This document shows, piece after piece, positions 42,211 to 50,613 of a stretch of DNA of 64,000 nt; the first letter of the stretch is position 1; every line of letters starts with the position of its first letter. Below the pieces are notes generated by a model. It had not been told where the DNA came from and made no database searches. It saw nothing but the letters and a program-made list of their open reading frames with translations. The translations under genes and the position numbers were made by a program. The stretch is from NCBI RefSeq assembly GCF_050589645.1, contig NZ_JBNGOQ010000001.1, forward strand, positions 992,001 through 1,056,000, written 5' to 3'. Source of the DNA: JBNGOQ01 sp050589645. Lineage in GTDB: Bacteria; Bacteroidota; Bacteroidia; Flavobacteriales; Flavobacteriaceae.

Positions 42211-43092
42211 ATGAAAGTTGCCATATACGGTCAAACTTATAAGGACAATGCCGTATCCCCTGTGCTTGAGCTTTTGGAAGAGCTTGAAAAGGAATCGGCA
42301 GAGGTCTATTTGGAGGAGGATTTCTATAAACTCCTGTCCCGTTCGGCCAAGGTAGTTCCTTATAAGACCTTCACTGAAAAAAAAGGACTGGATACCTCCT
42401 TTGATATGTTTGTGAGTTTTGGGGGCGATGGCACTATTTTAAGGGCGGCTACCTATGTCCGGGATTTGGGCATACCCATGGTAGGGGTAAACACTGGGCG
42501 GTTGGGATTCCTTTCTACTTTTAAAAAAGAGGAAGTCAGGAAGGTGGTCCGCGAATTTGTGGCCGGGGCCTATACCGTAGTGGAAAGAAGCCTTGTTGAA
42601 GTGCGGACGGATTACGATATTCCAGAATTTAGGGAGTTGAACTTTGCGCTCAACGAAATTACTGTGAGCAGAAAGGATACCACTTCCATGATTACAGTGG
42701 AAACCTATTTGAACGATGAATATTTAACTTCCTATTGGGCAGATGGGCTCATTGTTGCCACGCCTACCGGTTCTACGGGATATTCCTTAAGCTGTGGGGG
42801 CCCGGTTATTACGCCTACGGCCAAATCGTTGATACTTACCCCCATCGCCCCGCACAACCTTAACGCAAGACCCCTTGTTATATCGGACGATACGGTAATA
42901 CGGCTTAAAGTCTCCGGTAGGGAAGAGCATCACCTCGTCTCCCTGGACTCCCGGATCGCCACTCTGGAAAATGGAATGGAAATCACCGTACAAAAAGCCG
43001 ACTTCACCATAAAACTGATCGAGTACACCTCGGAAAGTTTTTTAAAGACCCTTCGAAACAAATTATTATGGGGAGAAGACCGGCGGAATTGA
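42211..43092 (+). CDS. nadK: NAD kinase
   Basis: 293 aa. GGDGT (71-75) in VSFGGDGTILRAATYVR is the ATP/NAD-binding motif; the Asp is catalytic. NTGRLGFLS follows, then LIVATPTGSTGYSLSCGGPVITP and a C-terminal SPIAPHNLNARPLVI-like stretch (LTPIAPHNLNARPLVIS). Length and order match the bacterial family. It phosphorylates NAD to NADP. Here it precedes porG and the envelope block, an order shared by other flavobacteria as far as I recall. Confidence 0.96.
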   Translation: MKVAIYGQTYKDNAVSPVLELLEELEKESAEVYLEEDFYKLLSRSAKVVPYKTFTEKKGLDTSFDMFVSFGGDGTILRAATYVRDLGIPMVGVNTGRLGFLSTFKKEEVRKVVREFVAGAYTVVERSLVEVRTDYDIPEFRELNFALNEITVSRKDTTSMITVETYLNDEYLTSYWADGLIVATPTGSTGYSLSCGGPVITPTAKSLILTPIAPHNLNARPLVISDDTVIRLKVSGREEHHLVSLDSRIATLENGMEITVQKADFTIKLIEYTSESFLKTLRNKLLWGEDRRN

Positions 43093-43183
43093 GATTATAA
43101 TGAACAATAAATGACGCTAAAAGCTGTTTATCAAGAGAGAACAAGAGATATGATAATTTTCTAGGCTAAAATGCTGGAATTGT

Positions 43184-43191
43184 TATATTTG
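43184..43191 (+). promoter_or_regulatory. porG operon -7 promoter element
   Basis: TATATTTG, an exact TAnnTTTG, 16 bases before ATG 43208; this short leader would be almost leaderless. No clear TTG at -33. Confidence 0.45.
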
Positions 43192-43207
43192 CAAACTTTT
43201 AGATTTA

Positions 43208-43894
43208 ATGAGAGTATTTATTGTTTTATTTCTTGTATTTATCTTTGGAGAAGTTGGTGCGCAGACATATGAAGTAGGTGTTTTTGCAGGAGGAGCCAAC
43301 AATATTGGCGACGTGGGAAGAACCAACTACGTGCTGCCTTCCGGTCCGGCTTTTGGAGGATTGTTCAAATGGAACAAGAGCAAAAGATATGCATGGCGCG
43401 CCAGTGTGATATATGGAAGCTTTACGGCTGATGACACGAAATCGGGAGATACGTCAAGGGAACAAAGGGGTTTTGTCATGGACAATTCCATTTTGGAAGC
43501 CTCCGCAGGCCTGGAATTTCATTTTGTGGAATACAACCTGCATAAATTGGGACCGGCCTTTACGCCCTACCTGTATACGGGGGTTACCTATTTTAGGTAC
43601 GACTTTAATTATTTTGACGCAGGCCAGTTGCAGGAAATAAATCAAAAAGAAGGATCTTTTGCCATCCCGATGACGGTTGGACTTAAGGCAAGACTGAACC
43701 AATTTTTGATATTGGGGGCCGAAGTAGGGGCCAGATATACGTTCACCGATAATTTGGACGCTAGCAACCCCGAAGGATCCAACTTTGAACAGTTCAGATT
43801 TGGAAACATTTTAAGTGATGATTGGTACGTTTTCTCAGGGGTTACCTTAACGTATACCTTTGGAAGAAAACCGTGTTCCGATTGTTTCGAGTAG
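43208..43894 (+). CDS. porG: DUF6089 outer-membrane beta-barrel, PorG-like (type IX secretion)
   Basis: 228 aa with signal peptide (MRVFIVLFLVFIFGEVGAQ). The body is a small beta-barrel of the DUF6089 family: EVGVFAGGANNIGDVGRTNYV near the start, FVMDNSILEASAGLEFHFVEYNL in the middle and DDWYVFSGVTLTYTFGRKPCSDC at the end; the closing C-x-x-C and the N-I-G-D element are usual for PorG-like proteins. PorG of Porphyromonas is an outer-membrane part of the type IX secretion system, linked to the PorK/N ring. The uppS gene begins seven bases after its stop, so it is co-transcribed with uppS and bamA. I cannot rule out a related DUF6089 protein with another role. Confidence 0.8.
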   Translation: MRVFIVLFLVFIFGEVGAQTYEVGVFAGGANNIGDVGRTNYVLPSGPAFGGLFKWNKSKRYAWRASVIYGSFTADDTKSGDTSREQRGFVMDNSILEASAGLEFHFVEYNLHKLGPAFTPYLYTGVTYFRYDFNYFDAGQLQEINQKEGSFAIPMTVGLKARLNQFLILGAEVGARYTFTDNLDASNPEGSNFEQFRFGNILSDDWYVFSGVTLTYTFGRKPCSDCFE

Positions 43895-43901
43895 CACTAG
43901 A

Positions 43902-44642
43902 ATGAGCACTATTAAGGATTTAAATGACGGTAAATTGCCGAATCATATTGCCATTATTATGGATGGCAATGGCAGATGGGCTAAGCAGCAGGGCAGACAG
44001 CGCGTCTTTGGGCATGAAAATGGCGTAAAGGCGGTAAAACAGACGGTAGAAAACTGCGCTAAGATCGGACTGGACTACCTCACGCTGTACGCCTTCTCAA
44101 CAGAAAATTGGAAAAGACCAAAAATAGAGGTGGACACGCTCATGAAGCTGCTAGTCTCATCCCTCAAGAAGGAACTCGATACCCTAAACAAGAACAACAT
44201 AAAATTGAACGCGATAGGAAATATTGCGTCCCTCCCAAAGAAGGCCTATAAAGAACTGAATGAGGTCATTTCCAAAACCAGTGAAAATTCGGGAATGACA
44301 TTGACTTTGGCTTTGAGCTACGGAGCGCGAGAGGAAATAAAAAGCGCTGTTTATGAAATAAGTGTCAAAGTTAAAAATAATATAATTTCTCCCGAAACTA
44401 TTGACGAAACCATTATTAATACTCATCTTTACACGCATGACTTGCCCGATGTAGACCTGCTGATCCGCACCAGTGGAGAGCATAGAATCAGCAATTTTCT
44501 ACTTTGGCAAATTGCATACGCTGAATTATATTTTATTGACGTATTTTGGCCCGATTTTAGTGAGCATCATTTGGTAGAGGCAATCATAAATTACCAAAAC
44601 AGAGAAAGAAGATTTGGAAAAACTAGCGAACAACTCAACTAG
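43902..44642 (+). CDS. uppS: Isoprenyl transferase (undecaprenyl diphosphate synthase)
   Basis: 246 aa from ATG 43902 (MSTIKDLNDG); the 14 codons before it overlap porG. The catalytic Asp21 is in HIAIIMDGNGRWAKQQGRQR, followed by HENGVKAVKQTVENC, YAFSTENWKRP and DLLIRTSGEHRISNFLLWQ with the substrate-binding Arg residues. It makes the C55 lipid carrier for peptidoglycan and O-antigen synthesis. It is five bases upstream of bamA and seven downstream of porG. Confidence 0.96.
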   Translation: MSTIKDLNDGKLPNHIAIIMDGNGRWAKQQGRQRVFGHENGVKAVKQTVENCAKIGLDYLTLYAFSTENWKRPKIEVDTLMKLLVSSLKKELDTLNKNNIKLNAIGNIASLPKKAYKELNEVISKTSENSGMTLTLALSYGAREEIKSAVYEISVKVKNNIISPETIDETIINTHLYTHDLPDVDLLIRTSGEHRISNFLLWQIAYAELYFIDVFWPDFSEHHLVEAIINYQNRERRFGKTSEQLN

Positions 44643-44646
44643 AGAT

Positions 44647-47256
44647 ATGAAAAAGATCATATCTCTAGTATTTTCATGTATACTCATATTCCTTTTATTT
44701 ACAACTACCACACTTGCCCAAGAGACTTCGTACGAAGATGGTAAAAAGTATATACTCGGTGGCTTGGAGGTCACCGGTCTGCAAAGTTATAACGAACAGA
44801 CCGTAAAGACCTATACCGGTCTTAGGGTAGGACAGCCCATTACCTTGCCAGGAGAGGAAATAAGTGCCATACTCAAAAAACTATGGGGGCTGGAACTGTT
44901 CAGCGATATCTCATTTTATATAACCAAGGTAGAGGACGATCGTGTATTTCTGGAATTGAATATCCTGGAGCGCCCCACTCTTTCCAAAGTTACCGTTTAT
45001 GGGGTAAAGAAAAGAAAGGTGCCGGATATTATCAACGACACCGATTTAAAGAAGGGGAAAAAGATTACCGAGAGTCTTATCGCCAATACAAAGAACTACC
45101 TTGAAAATAAATACCGGAAACAAGGGTACCTAAATACGAAGGTTAACATTGCCACAGCCAGGGATACCTCGGCCACCAATTCACAGAATATGGTGATCAA
45201 TGTAAAGAAAGGCGACAAGGTAAAAATCCGGGATATCGTTTTCGAGGGAAATGAACAGCTCTCTGCAAAAAAGCTTCGTAAATCCCTTAAAAACACCAAG
45301 AAAAGGAAGTTCTATCGTTTTTGGAAGAAATCCAAGTATATAGAGGCCGACTATACCGAGGATTTGTCTTCCCTGGTGGACAAGTATGCCGAAAGCGGAT
45401 ATAGGGATGCCAGGATCCTCTCGGATACCGTGATAGTAGTAGATGATCATAACATAGACGTAAAGATCAAGGTTGAGGAGGGCGATAAGTACTATTTTGG
45501 TGATATAGACTTTGTTGGGAATACTGTATATACCGATAGACAGTTGTCACAGGTGTTAGGTATTAAAAAAGGAGCTACCTACAACGGGGTTCTTTTAAGA
45601 AAGCGCATAGCGGACGACTCCAAACCGGATGCCGAGGACATTACCAATTTATACCAAAACAACGGCTATCTGTTTTCCAGTATCAATCCGGTAGAGGTAT
45701 CAGCCGAAAACGATACCATAAATTTTGAAATACGCATCATAGAAGGTAAGGAGACCTTTTTAGATCATGTAACCGTAGTTGGCAACGACAAGACCAATGA
45801 CCATGTAATTTTCAGGGAGTTGCGCACACGTCCCGGTCAAAAATACAGCAAGGCCGATATCGTACGGAGTATTCGTGAATTGGGCCAATTGGGCTTCTTT
45901 GATGCCGAACAGATTTCACCGGATATCCAGAACCCCAACCCCAACGAAGGTACGGTAGATATTGAGTATAGCTTAGTGGAATCTGGATCTAGCCAGATAG
46001 AATTGCAGGGCGGCTTTGGCGGTGGTGGTTTTATAGGTACCCTAGGTCTTTCATTCAGTAATTTCTCCATCAAGAACCTCTTTAATGGGGAAGCGTATAA
46101 ACCCGTCCCCATGGGAGACGGACAAACATTTGCGCTTAGGGTACAGGCCAGTAGGACCTTTAGGGTGTATAGCCTTAATTTTTCCGAACCTTGGCTTGGG
46201 GGCAAAAAACCTGTCCGTTTTAACATGTCCCTGTCCAGGACCCAGCAGTTTGGAACGTCCTTTGGAAACAACGGAAGGATACAGGTAGATAAGTCAAGAC
46301 AATTTTCGATTACCGGGGTATCCGTTGGCCTTGCCAAGCGGGTGCAATGGCCAGACGACTTTTTTACGGTATCCCATGCGCTAGGATATCAGTTATATAG
46401 ATTCCAGGATTTTACCTCGGGCTTGTTTAATTTTGGAAATGGAACTGCCAATTCCCTGACCTATACTTTTGGGATTTCAAGAAATTCAGCAGGGCCAGGG
46501 CGTATCTATCCCTTATACGGATCCACTTTTGAGGTTACGGCCAAGTTTACCCCGCCCTACTCACTTTTCAGCAATAAGGACTTCAAAGCATTGCGCTCAG
46601 AGAGCGAAGACCTTTTGGAGCAACGTACTGCGTTGGTGCCGAACGATCCGGAAATAGCGGATATAAACGAACGTCTGGAAGAATTGGAAGCGGAACGTTT
46701 TAATCTTTTGGAGTTTTACAAGATCAAATTCAAAGGGGATTGGTACACCCGTTTGGTAGAAAAGTTAGTGTTGCGTACCAATGCCGAACTTGGGTTTTTG
46801 GGGAATTACAACAATGATATAGGCGATGTTCCCTTTGAACGGTTTTTTGTAGGGGGCGATGGCCTTGGCAATTTTACCTTGGACGGTAGGGATGTGGTAC
46901 AATTACGGGGCTATGAGAACCAATCGCTAACCCCTGTGGACCCCTTGACAGGCCAGCAGGAAGGCGGAGTGATCTACAATAAGTTCTCTTTGGAATTGCG
47001 ATATCCACTTACTTTAAAACCCTCGGCATCCATTTACGGACTTGCATTTTTGGAAGGCGGTAACGCTTTCAACAATTTTCGGGAATTTAATCCGTTTCAA
47101 ATAAAACGATCGGCCGGAGTTGGATTGCGGATTTTCATGCCCGCATTTGGCCTGTTGGGAATTGATTTTGGATATGGATTTGATTCGGACAACATACCCG
47201 GATCGGTAGGTCCAAGTGGTTGGCAAACGCACTTTATCATAGGACAACAGTTTTAA
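44647..47256 (+). CDS. bamA: Outer-membrane protein assembly factor BamA
   Basis: 869 aa from ATG 44647 (MKKIISLVFSCILIFLL), with signal peptide ending near TTTTLAQ. Several POTRA repeats follow (for example YILGGLEVTGLQSYNEQTVKTYTGLRVGQPI and ISFYITKVEDDRVFLELNILERPTLSKVTVYG), about five in total up to residue 430, then the 16-strand barrel starting near VESGSSQIELQGGFGGGGF. The last strand ends GWQTHFIIGQQF with a terminal Phe. The VRGY/F loop is represented by QLRGYENQSLTP. It inserts beta-barrels in the outer membrane. It lies between uppS and the Skp-like chaperone genes, its partners. Confidence 0.95.
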   Translation: MKKIISLVFSCILIFLLFTTTTLAQETSYEDGKKYILGGLEVTGLQSYNEQTVKTYTGLRVGQPITLPGEEISAILKKLWGLELFSDISFYITKVEDDRVFLELNILERPTLSKVTVYGVKKRKVPDIINDTDLKKGKKITESLIANTKNYLENKYRKQGYLNTKVNIATARDTSATNSQNMVINVKKGDKVKIRDIVFEGNEQLSAKKLRKSLKNTKKRKFYRFWKKSKYIEADYTEDLSSLVDKYAESGYRDARILSDTVIVVDDHNIDVKIKVEEGDKYYFGDIDFVGNTVYTDRQLSQVLGIKKGATYNGVLLRKRIADDSKPDAEDITNLYQNNGYLFSSINPVEVSAENDTINFEIRIIEGKETFLDHVTVVGNDKTNDHVIFRELRTRPGQKYSKADIVRSIRELGQLGFFDAEQISPDIQNPNPNEGTVDIEYSLVESGSSQIELQGGFGGGGFIGTLGLSFSNFSIKNLFNGEAYKPVPMGDGQTFALRVQASRTFRVYSLNFSEPWLGGKKPVRFNMSLSRTQQFGTSFGNNGRIQVDKSRQFSITGVSVGLAKRVQWPDDFFTVSHALGYQLYRFQDFTSGLFNFGNGTANSLTYTFGISRNSAGPGRIYPLYGSTFEVTAKFTPPYSLFSNKDFKALRSESEDLLEQRTALVPNDPEIADINERLEELEAERFNLLEFYKIKFKGDWYTRLVEKLVLRTNAELGFLGNYNNDIGDVPFERFFVGGDGLGNFTLDGRDVVQLRGYENQSLTPVDPLTGQQEGGVIYNKFSLELRYPLTLKPSASIYGLAFLEGGNAFNNFREFNPFQIKRSAGVGLRIFMPAFGLLGIDFGYGFDSDNIPGSVGPSGWQTHFIIGQQF

Positions 47257-47361
47257 CATAGACCAGAACTTTCTTAGCAGTTTCAACAAAGTTAAATCGT
47301 TCATTTTAAAATATTTAGTTACTTTGGCACGATATTTTCTATGTAAAAACCGACAATAAAA

Positions 47362-48198
47362 ATGAAAACGAAAGTTCTTTTAATTTTAACCGCTGTATTA
47401 TTTTCATCGCTTAGTTACGCGCAACGCGGGGTACGGATTGGTTATGTGGATATGGAATACATCCTGGAGAATGTGGAGGAATACAGGGATGCCAGCGATC
47501 AATTGGAGACCAAGGTCCAAAGATGGAAAGTGGAGATAGAGCAAAAGCAAAGTGTCGTTGATCAAATGAAAAAGGACCTAATGGCGGAAAAGGTATTGTT
47601 GACGGATGAACTGGTGACGGAAAGGGAAGAGGAAATACAGATTTTGGAGAAAGAAATGTTGGAGTACCAACAGGATAGGTTTGGTCCCCAGGGCGATTTG
47701 GTCGTTCAAAAACGGCTACTGATTCAGCCCATCCAGGACCAGGTTTTTAACGAGGTCCAGAAAATAGGGGCAAATAAAAAGTACGATTTTATTTTCGATA
47801 AATCAGCGGATGTCGTAATGTTGTACTCCCAAAAAAGACACGATATTAGTGACTTGGTCCTTAGGGGTATTGCCAGAACCAGAAAAATAAGCAAACCCAA
47901 AAAGAAACAGAGCGCCGAAAGTCGGTTAGATCAATTTGAAGGGGAGGAATTGGAGAAGGAGATCAGTGAGGAACTAAAGGCGCGCCAGGAGAAGGCAAAG
48001 CAGGCCGAAGAGGCCCGGACAAAGACCGCCGAAGAAAAGAGAAACGAGCAGCTTAGATTGCGCGAAGAACGCAAGAAAGCTTATGAGGCCAGAAGAAAGA
48101 AATTATTGGAGGAGCGCGAGGCCAAAAGAAAGGCCAAGCTAGAAGAACGCAAGAAAGCGAAGGAAAATACAGAACAGGAAAAAGACACCATTAACTAA
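47362..48198 (+). CDS. OmpH/Skp-family periplasmic chaperone with long charged tail
   Basis: 278 aa with signal peptide (KVLLILTAVLFSSLSYAQ). The Skp core occupies about 22-180: RIGYVDMEYILENVEEYRDASDQLETKVQRWKVEIEQKQ and KYDFIFDKSADVVMLYSQKRHDIS. The C-terminal third (about 190-278) is a long Arg/Lys/Glu coiled coil (ARQEKAKQAEEARTKTAEEK...RKKLLEEREAKRK) absent from E. coli Skp. It holds unfolded outer-membrane proteins for BamA. It is followed by a second, shorter OmpH gene after 68 bp. Confidence 0.9.
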   Translation: MKTKVLLILTAVLFSSLSYAQRGVRIGYVDMEYILENVEEYRDASDQLETKVQRWKVEIEQKQSVVDQMKKDLMAEKVLLTDELVTEREEEIQILEKEMLEYQQDRFGPQGDLVVQKRLLIQPIQDQVFNEVQKIGANKKYDFIFDKSADVVMLYSQKRHDISDLVLRGIARTRKISKPKKKQSAESRLDQFEGEELEKEISEELKARQEKAKQAEEARTKTAEEKRNEQLRLREERKKAYEARRKKLLEEREAKRKAKLEERKKAKENTEQEKDTIN

Positions 48199-48266
48199 AA
48201 AAGCTGGGGTTGTGTCCTAGCAAGAATAAAACTCAAAAATTAACACTCAAACATTAATTAGAAATC

Positions 48267-48776
48267 ATGAAACAACTTAAGAAAGTAGCAGTAGTCATTG
48301 TTTTAGTCATAGCAGCTACTGGTTTTGTAAATGCACAGAGCAAAGTGGCCCACATTAATGTGCAGCAACTTTTATCTGAAATGCCGGAGATGAAGGCAGC
48401 TCAGGGTGAGCTGAAGAAATTACAGGAAACCTACAGTGCCGATATAGAAAGTTCGTACACGGAGTTAAAAAACAAGTACACGCAATATTCCAACGAGGCC
48501 ACTTCCAAATCCGAAGAGGAAAATAAAAAGCGCGCCACGGAACTCCAGGGATTTGAAAAAAATATTAAAGAAGCCGAACAGGCCGCCTACCAGGAAATTC
48601 AGAAGAAACAGGCAGAATTGTTCGCTCCAATATCCGAAAAAGCAAAAGCCGCAATCGATAAGGTTGCAGCTGCACAAGGCTATGACTATGTCATGGATGC
48701 CACCCAGGGACTCGGTCTGATCGTGGCCAAGGGCAAAGATCTGCTGCCGGAAGTAAAAAAGGAATTGGGCTTTTAA
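48267..48776 (+). CDS. OmpH/Skp-family periplasmic chaperone
   Basis: 169 aa, near the Skp family size. Signal peptide (KKVAVVIVLVIAATGFVNAQ), then KVAHINVQQLLSEMPEMKAAQGELKKLQETYSADIE, a long helical hairpin and the C-terminal KVAAAQGYDYVMDATQGLGLIVAKGKDLLPEV. It is a periplasmic holdase for outer-membrane proteins and partner of BamA encoded upstream. A strong terminator follows at 48803-48827. Confidence 0.93.
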   Translation: MKQLKKVAVVIVLVIAATGFVNAQSKVAHINVQQLLSEMPEMKAAQGELKKLQETYSADIESSYTELKNKYTQYSNEATSKSEEENKKRATELQGFEKNIKEAEQAAYQEIQKKQAELFAPISEKAKAAIDKVAAAQGYDYVMDATQGLGLIVAKGKDLLPEVKKELGF

Positions 48777-48802
48777 TGAAAGTTGCCATACAAGCCGAAC
48801 CG

Positions 48803-48827
48803 ACCACCTCATTGAGGTGGTTTTTTT
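48803..48827 (+). terminator. Terminator of the porG-uppS-bamA-ompH block
   Basis: ACCACCTCA (48803-48811) pairs exactly with TGAGGTGGT around a minimal loop, then seven T (48821-48827). It lies 27 bases after the second OmpH stop and 58 before murI. Confidence 0.85.
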
Positions 48828-48884
48828 GTTTTCATGGCAAGCTTTTATTTTAGTAAGTTGCATTAAATTTGGAAGCCTTAATTG

Positions 48885-49670
48885 ATGAACGATCCCATTG
48901 GTATTTTTGATTCTGGCATAGGCGGAACTTCCATCTGGAAAGAAATCCACAAGCTGTTGCCCTATGAGGACACCGTGTATCTGGCAGATAGCAAGAACGC
49001 CCCATACGGTGGAAGACCCCATGCCGAAATACTTGAGCTAAGTATAAAGAACACGGAGTTTTTGCTCAATAGGGGTTGTAAGCTCATTGTGGTGGCTTGC
49101 AACACAGCTACTACGAATGCCATAGACCAACTACGCAAACAGTATAAAGTTCCGTTCATCGGGATAGAGCCTGCCATTAAGCCTGCTGCACTGCAATCAC
49201 GCTCTAAAACGGTAGGTGTCCTGGCCACGAAGGGAACCCTCACCAGCCAGCTATTCCATAGCACGGCCAAAAACCACGCAAACGGCATAACTGTTATTGA
49301 ACGTGAGGGAGCGGGACTGGTATCCTTGATAGAAAAGGGCAAGATCAATACGGAAGAGACCAAGGAATTGCTCGGGAAGTTCCTGGCGCCCATGTTGGAA
49401 AAGGATATTGATTATCTTGTTCTGGGCTGCACCCATTACCCCTATTTGATCCCTGTACTGAAGCGGATGCTCCCGCCCCATGTGAAGATTTTGGATTCAG
49501 GGGAGGCCGTAGCCCGGCAGACCTTACATGTTTTAAAGCAAAACAATTTGATGCACTCGCATCCCAGGGCTAGTAGCCATTTATTTTATTCCAATTCCGA
49601 CACCGCAATATTGAAGGATTTTTTGTCCGATGTAACGGCCAATTACACCGTAGAACAACACAATTTCTAA
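48885..49670 (+). CDS. murI: Glutamate racemase
   Basis: 261 aa from ATG 48885; a TTG one codon earlier is also open. Catalytic cysteines Cys72 in VVACNTATTNAI and Cys182 in LVLGCTHYPYLIP; the first strand IGIFDSGIGGTSI and YLADSKNAPYGGR are the substrate-binding parts. It makes D-glutamate for peptidoglycan. It is convergent with folA; the stops are three bases apart. Confidence 0.96.
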   Translation: MNDPIGIFDSGIGGTSIWKEIHKLLPYEDTVYLADSKNAPYGGRPHAEILELSIKNTEFLLNRGCKLIVVACNTATTNAIDQLRKQYKVPFIGIEPAIKPAALQSRSKTVGVLATKGTLTSQLFHSTAKNHANGITVIEREGAGLVSLIEKGKINTEETKELLGKFLAPMLEKDIDYLVLGCTHYPYLIPVLKRMLPPHVKILDSGEAVARQTLHVLKQNNLMHSHPRASSHLFYSNSDTAILKDFLSDVTANYTVEQHNF

Positions 49671-49673
49671 ACG

Positions 49674-50168
49674 CTATTTTTTCTCGTAGCTCAGGTAGGT
49701 GAAATCATAGGCATGTCTATCGTCCTTTGCATGATATTCCGATGCCACCAGCTTCCATTGGGTTTCATCAATCCTTGGGAAAAAGGTGTCGGCTTCAAAT
49801 TCATGGTGTATTCGGGTAAGTTCTATTTTGTTGGCGATTTCCAAGGCAAGCTGGTAGATTTCACCACCCCCGATAATATAGGTGGTCTCTCCCTTATCTA
49901 CATGATTAAGGGCCTCTTTGAGAGAGTGCACAACAATACAGTCAGGAAATTTTGGGCTGTAGTTCCGGTCTCGAGTGATGACGATATGTATCCTTTTGGG
50001 AAGGGGTTTTGGAAAACTTTCAAAGGTTTTGCGGCCCATGATAATCTTGTACCCCAGCGTGAGCCGTTTAAAGCGTTTAAAATCATCTGGTAGGTGCCAA
50101 AGCAAATCATTATCCTGACCCAAGGCGTCATTTTCAGCTGCCGCCGCAATAAGAATGATGTCCTGCAC
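49674..50168 (-). CDS. folA: Dihydrofolate reductase
   Basis: 164 aa from GTG 50168 (the codon is GTG, overlapping the stop TAG of the upstream gene as TAGTG). Typical parts: ILIAAAAENDALGQDNDLLWHLPDDFKRFK with the catalytic acid (Asp in LPDDF), IIMGRKTFESFPKPLPKR, HIVITRD and TTYIIGGGEIYQLALE (NADPH site). It regenerates tetrahydrofolate after the thymidylate synthase reaction (thyA at 54798). Coupled to the upstream 2TM gene. Confidence 0.95.
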   Translation of the reverse strand: MQDIILIAAAAENDALGQDNDLLWHLPDDFKRFKRLTLGYKIIMGRKTFESFPKPLPKRIHIVITRDRNYSPKFPDCIVVHSLKEALNHVDKGETTYIIGGGEIYQLALEIANKIELTRIHHEFEADTFFPRIDETQWKLVASEYHAKDDRHAYDFTYLSYEKK

Positions 50169-50554
50169 TATTCTTTTTTTTTATTAATGTTGGAAATGGG
50201 GAAATCTGTCTCAATTTCCTTTTGTAGGGCCGCAATTTTCTGTTTCTGTTTCAAGACCAGCTTTTCCCTTTGTTTTCGCTCCCATTCCTTGCCCATGAAT
50301 TTCTGTGTAACAAAGACATTGAACGCGTGCACCACAAATAGGAAGGCCCATAGGGTAATTGCCCAGATAAACCAATCGTAGGCCTCACCGTACTTTAGGA
50401 TCTTGTTGATCAAGATGAGGAAAACACTGCCTATAAGAAAAACCACAAAATGGGTAAACAATCGCTTTTTCTGCTTTATTCGGGTTTGGGCAGTTTCGAG
50501 CAATTCGTGTTGTTCCAAATTTATTTCGGCCTCGTTTTTATTTTTGGAAAGCAT
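50168..50554 (-). CDS. 2TM-domain membrane protein
   Basis: 128 aa from ATG 50554; an 11-codon longer frame is open. The domain has two membrane helices, FTHFVVFLIGSVFLILINKIL and YDWFIWAITLWAFLFVVHAF, flanked by ARTRIKQKKRLF-type (here TAQTRIKQKKRL) and a C-terminal FMGKEWERKQREKLV. These are the marks of the 2TM family, F-x-x-H-x-x-x-(F/Y) and G-x-x-W-E-x-R-x-I/L, which in Bacteroidota are either alone or fused to LytTR and histidine-kinase regulators. The role of stand-alone forms is unknown. Its stop overlaps the GTG of folA, suggesting coupling. Confidence 0.9.
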   Translation of the reverse strand: MLSKNKNEAEINLEQHELLETAQTRIKQKKRLFTHFVVFLIGSVFLILINKILKYGEAYDWFIWAITLWAFLFVVHAFNVFVTQKFMGKEWERKQREKLVLKQKQKIAALQKEIETDFPISNINKKKE

Positions 50555-50613
50555 GCTAATACCTATCTTTACTCGCAAAGATACCACAAATCCAATTTAT
50601 CAATTTGTGCCGC

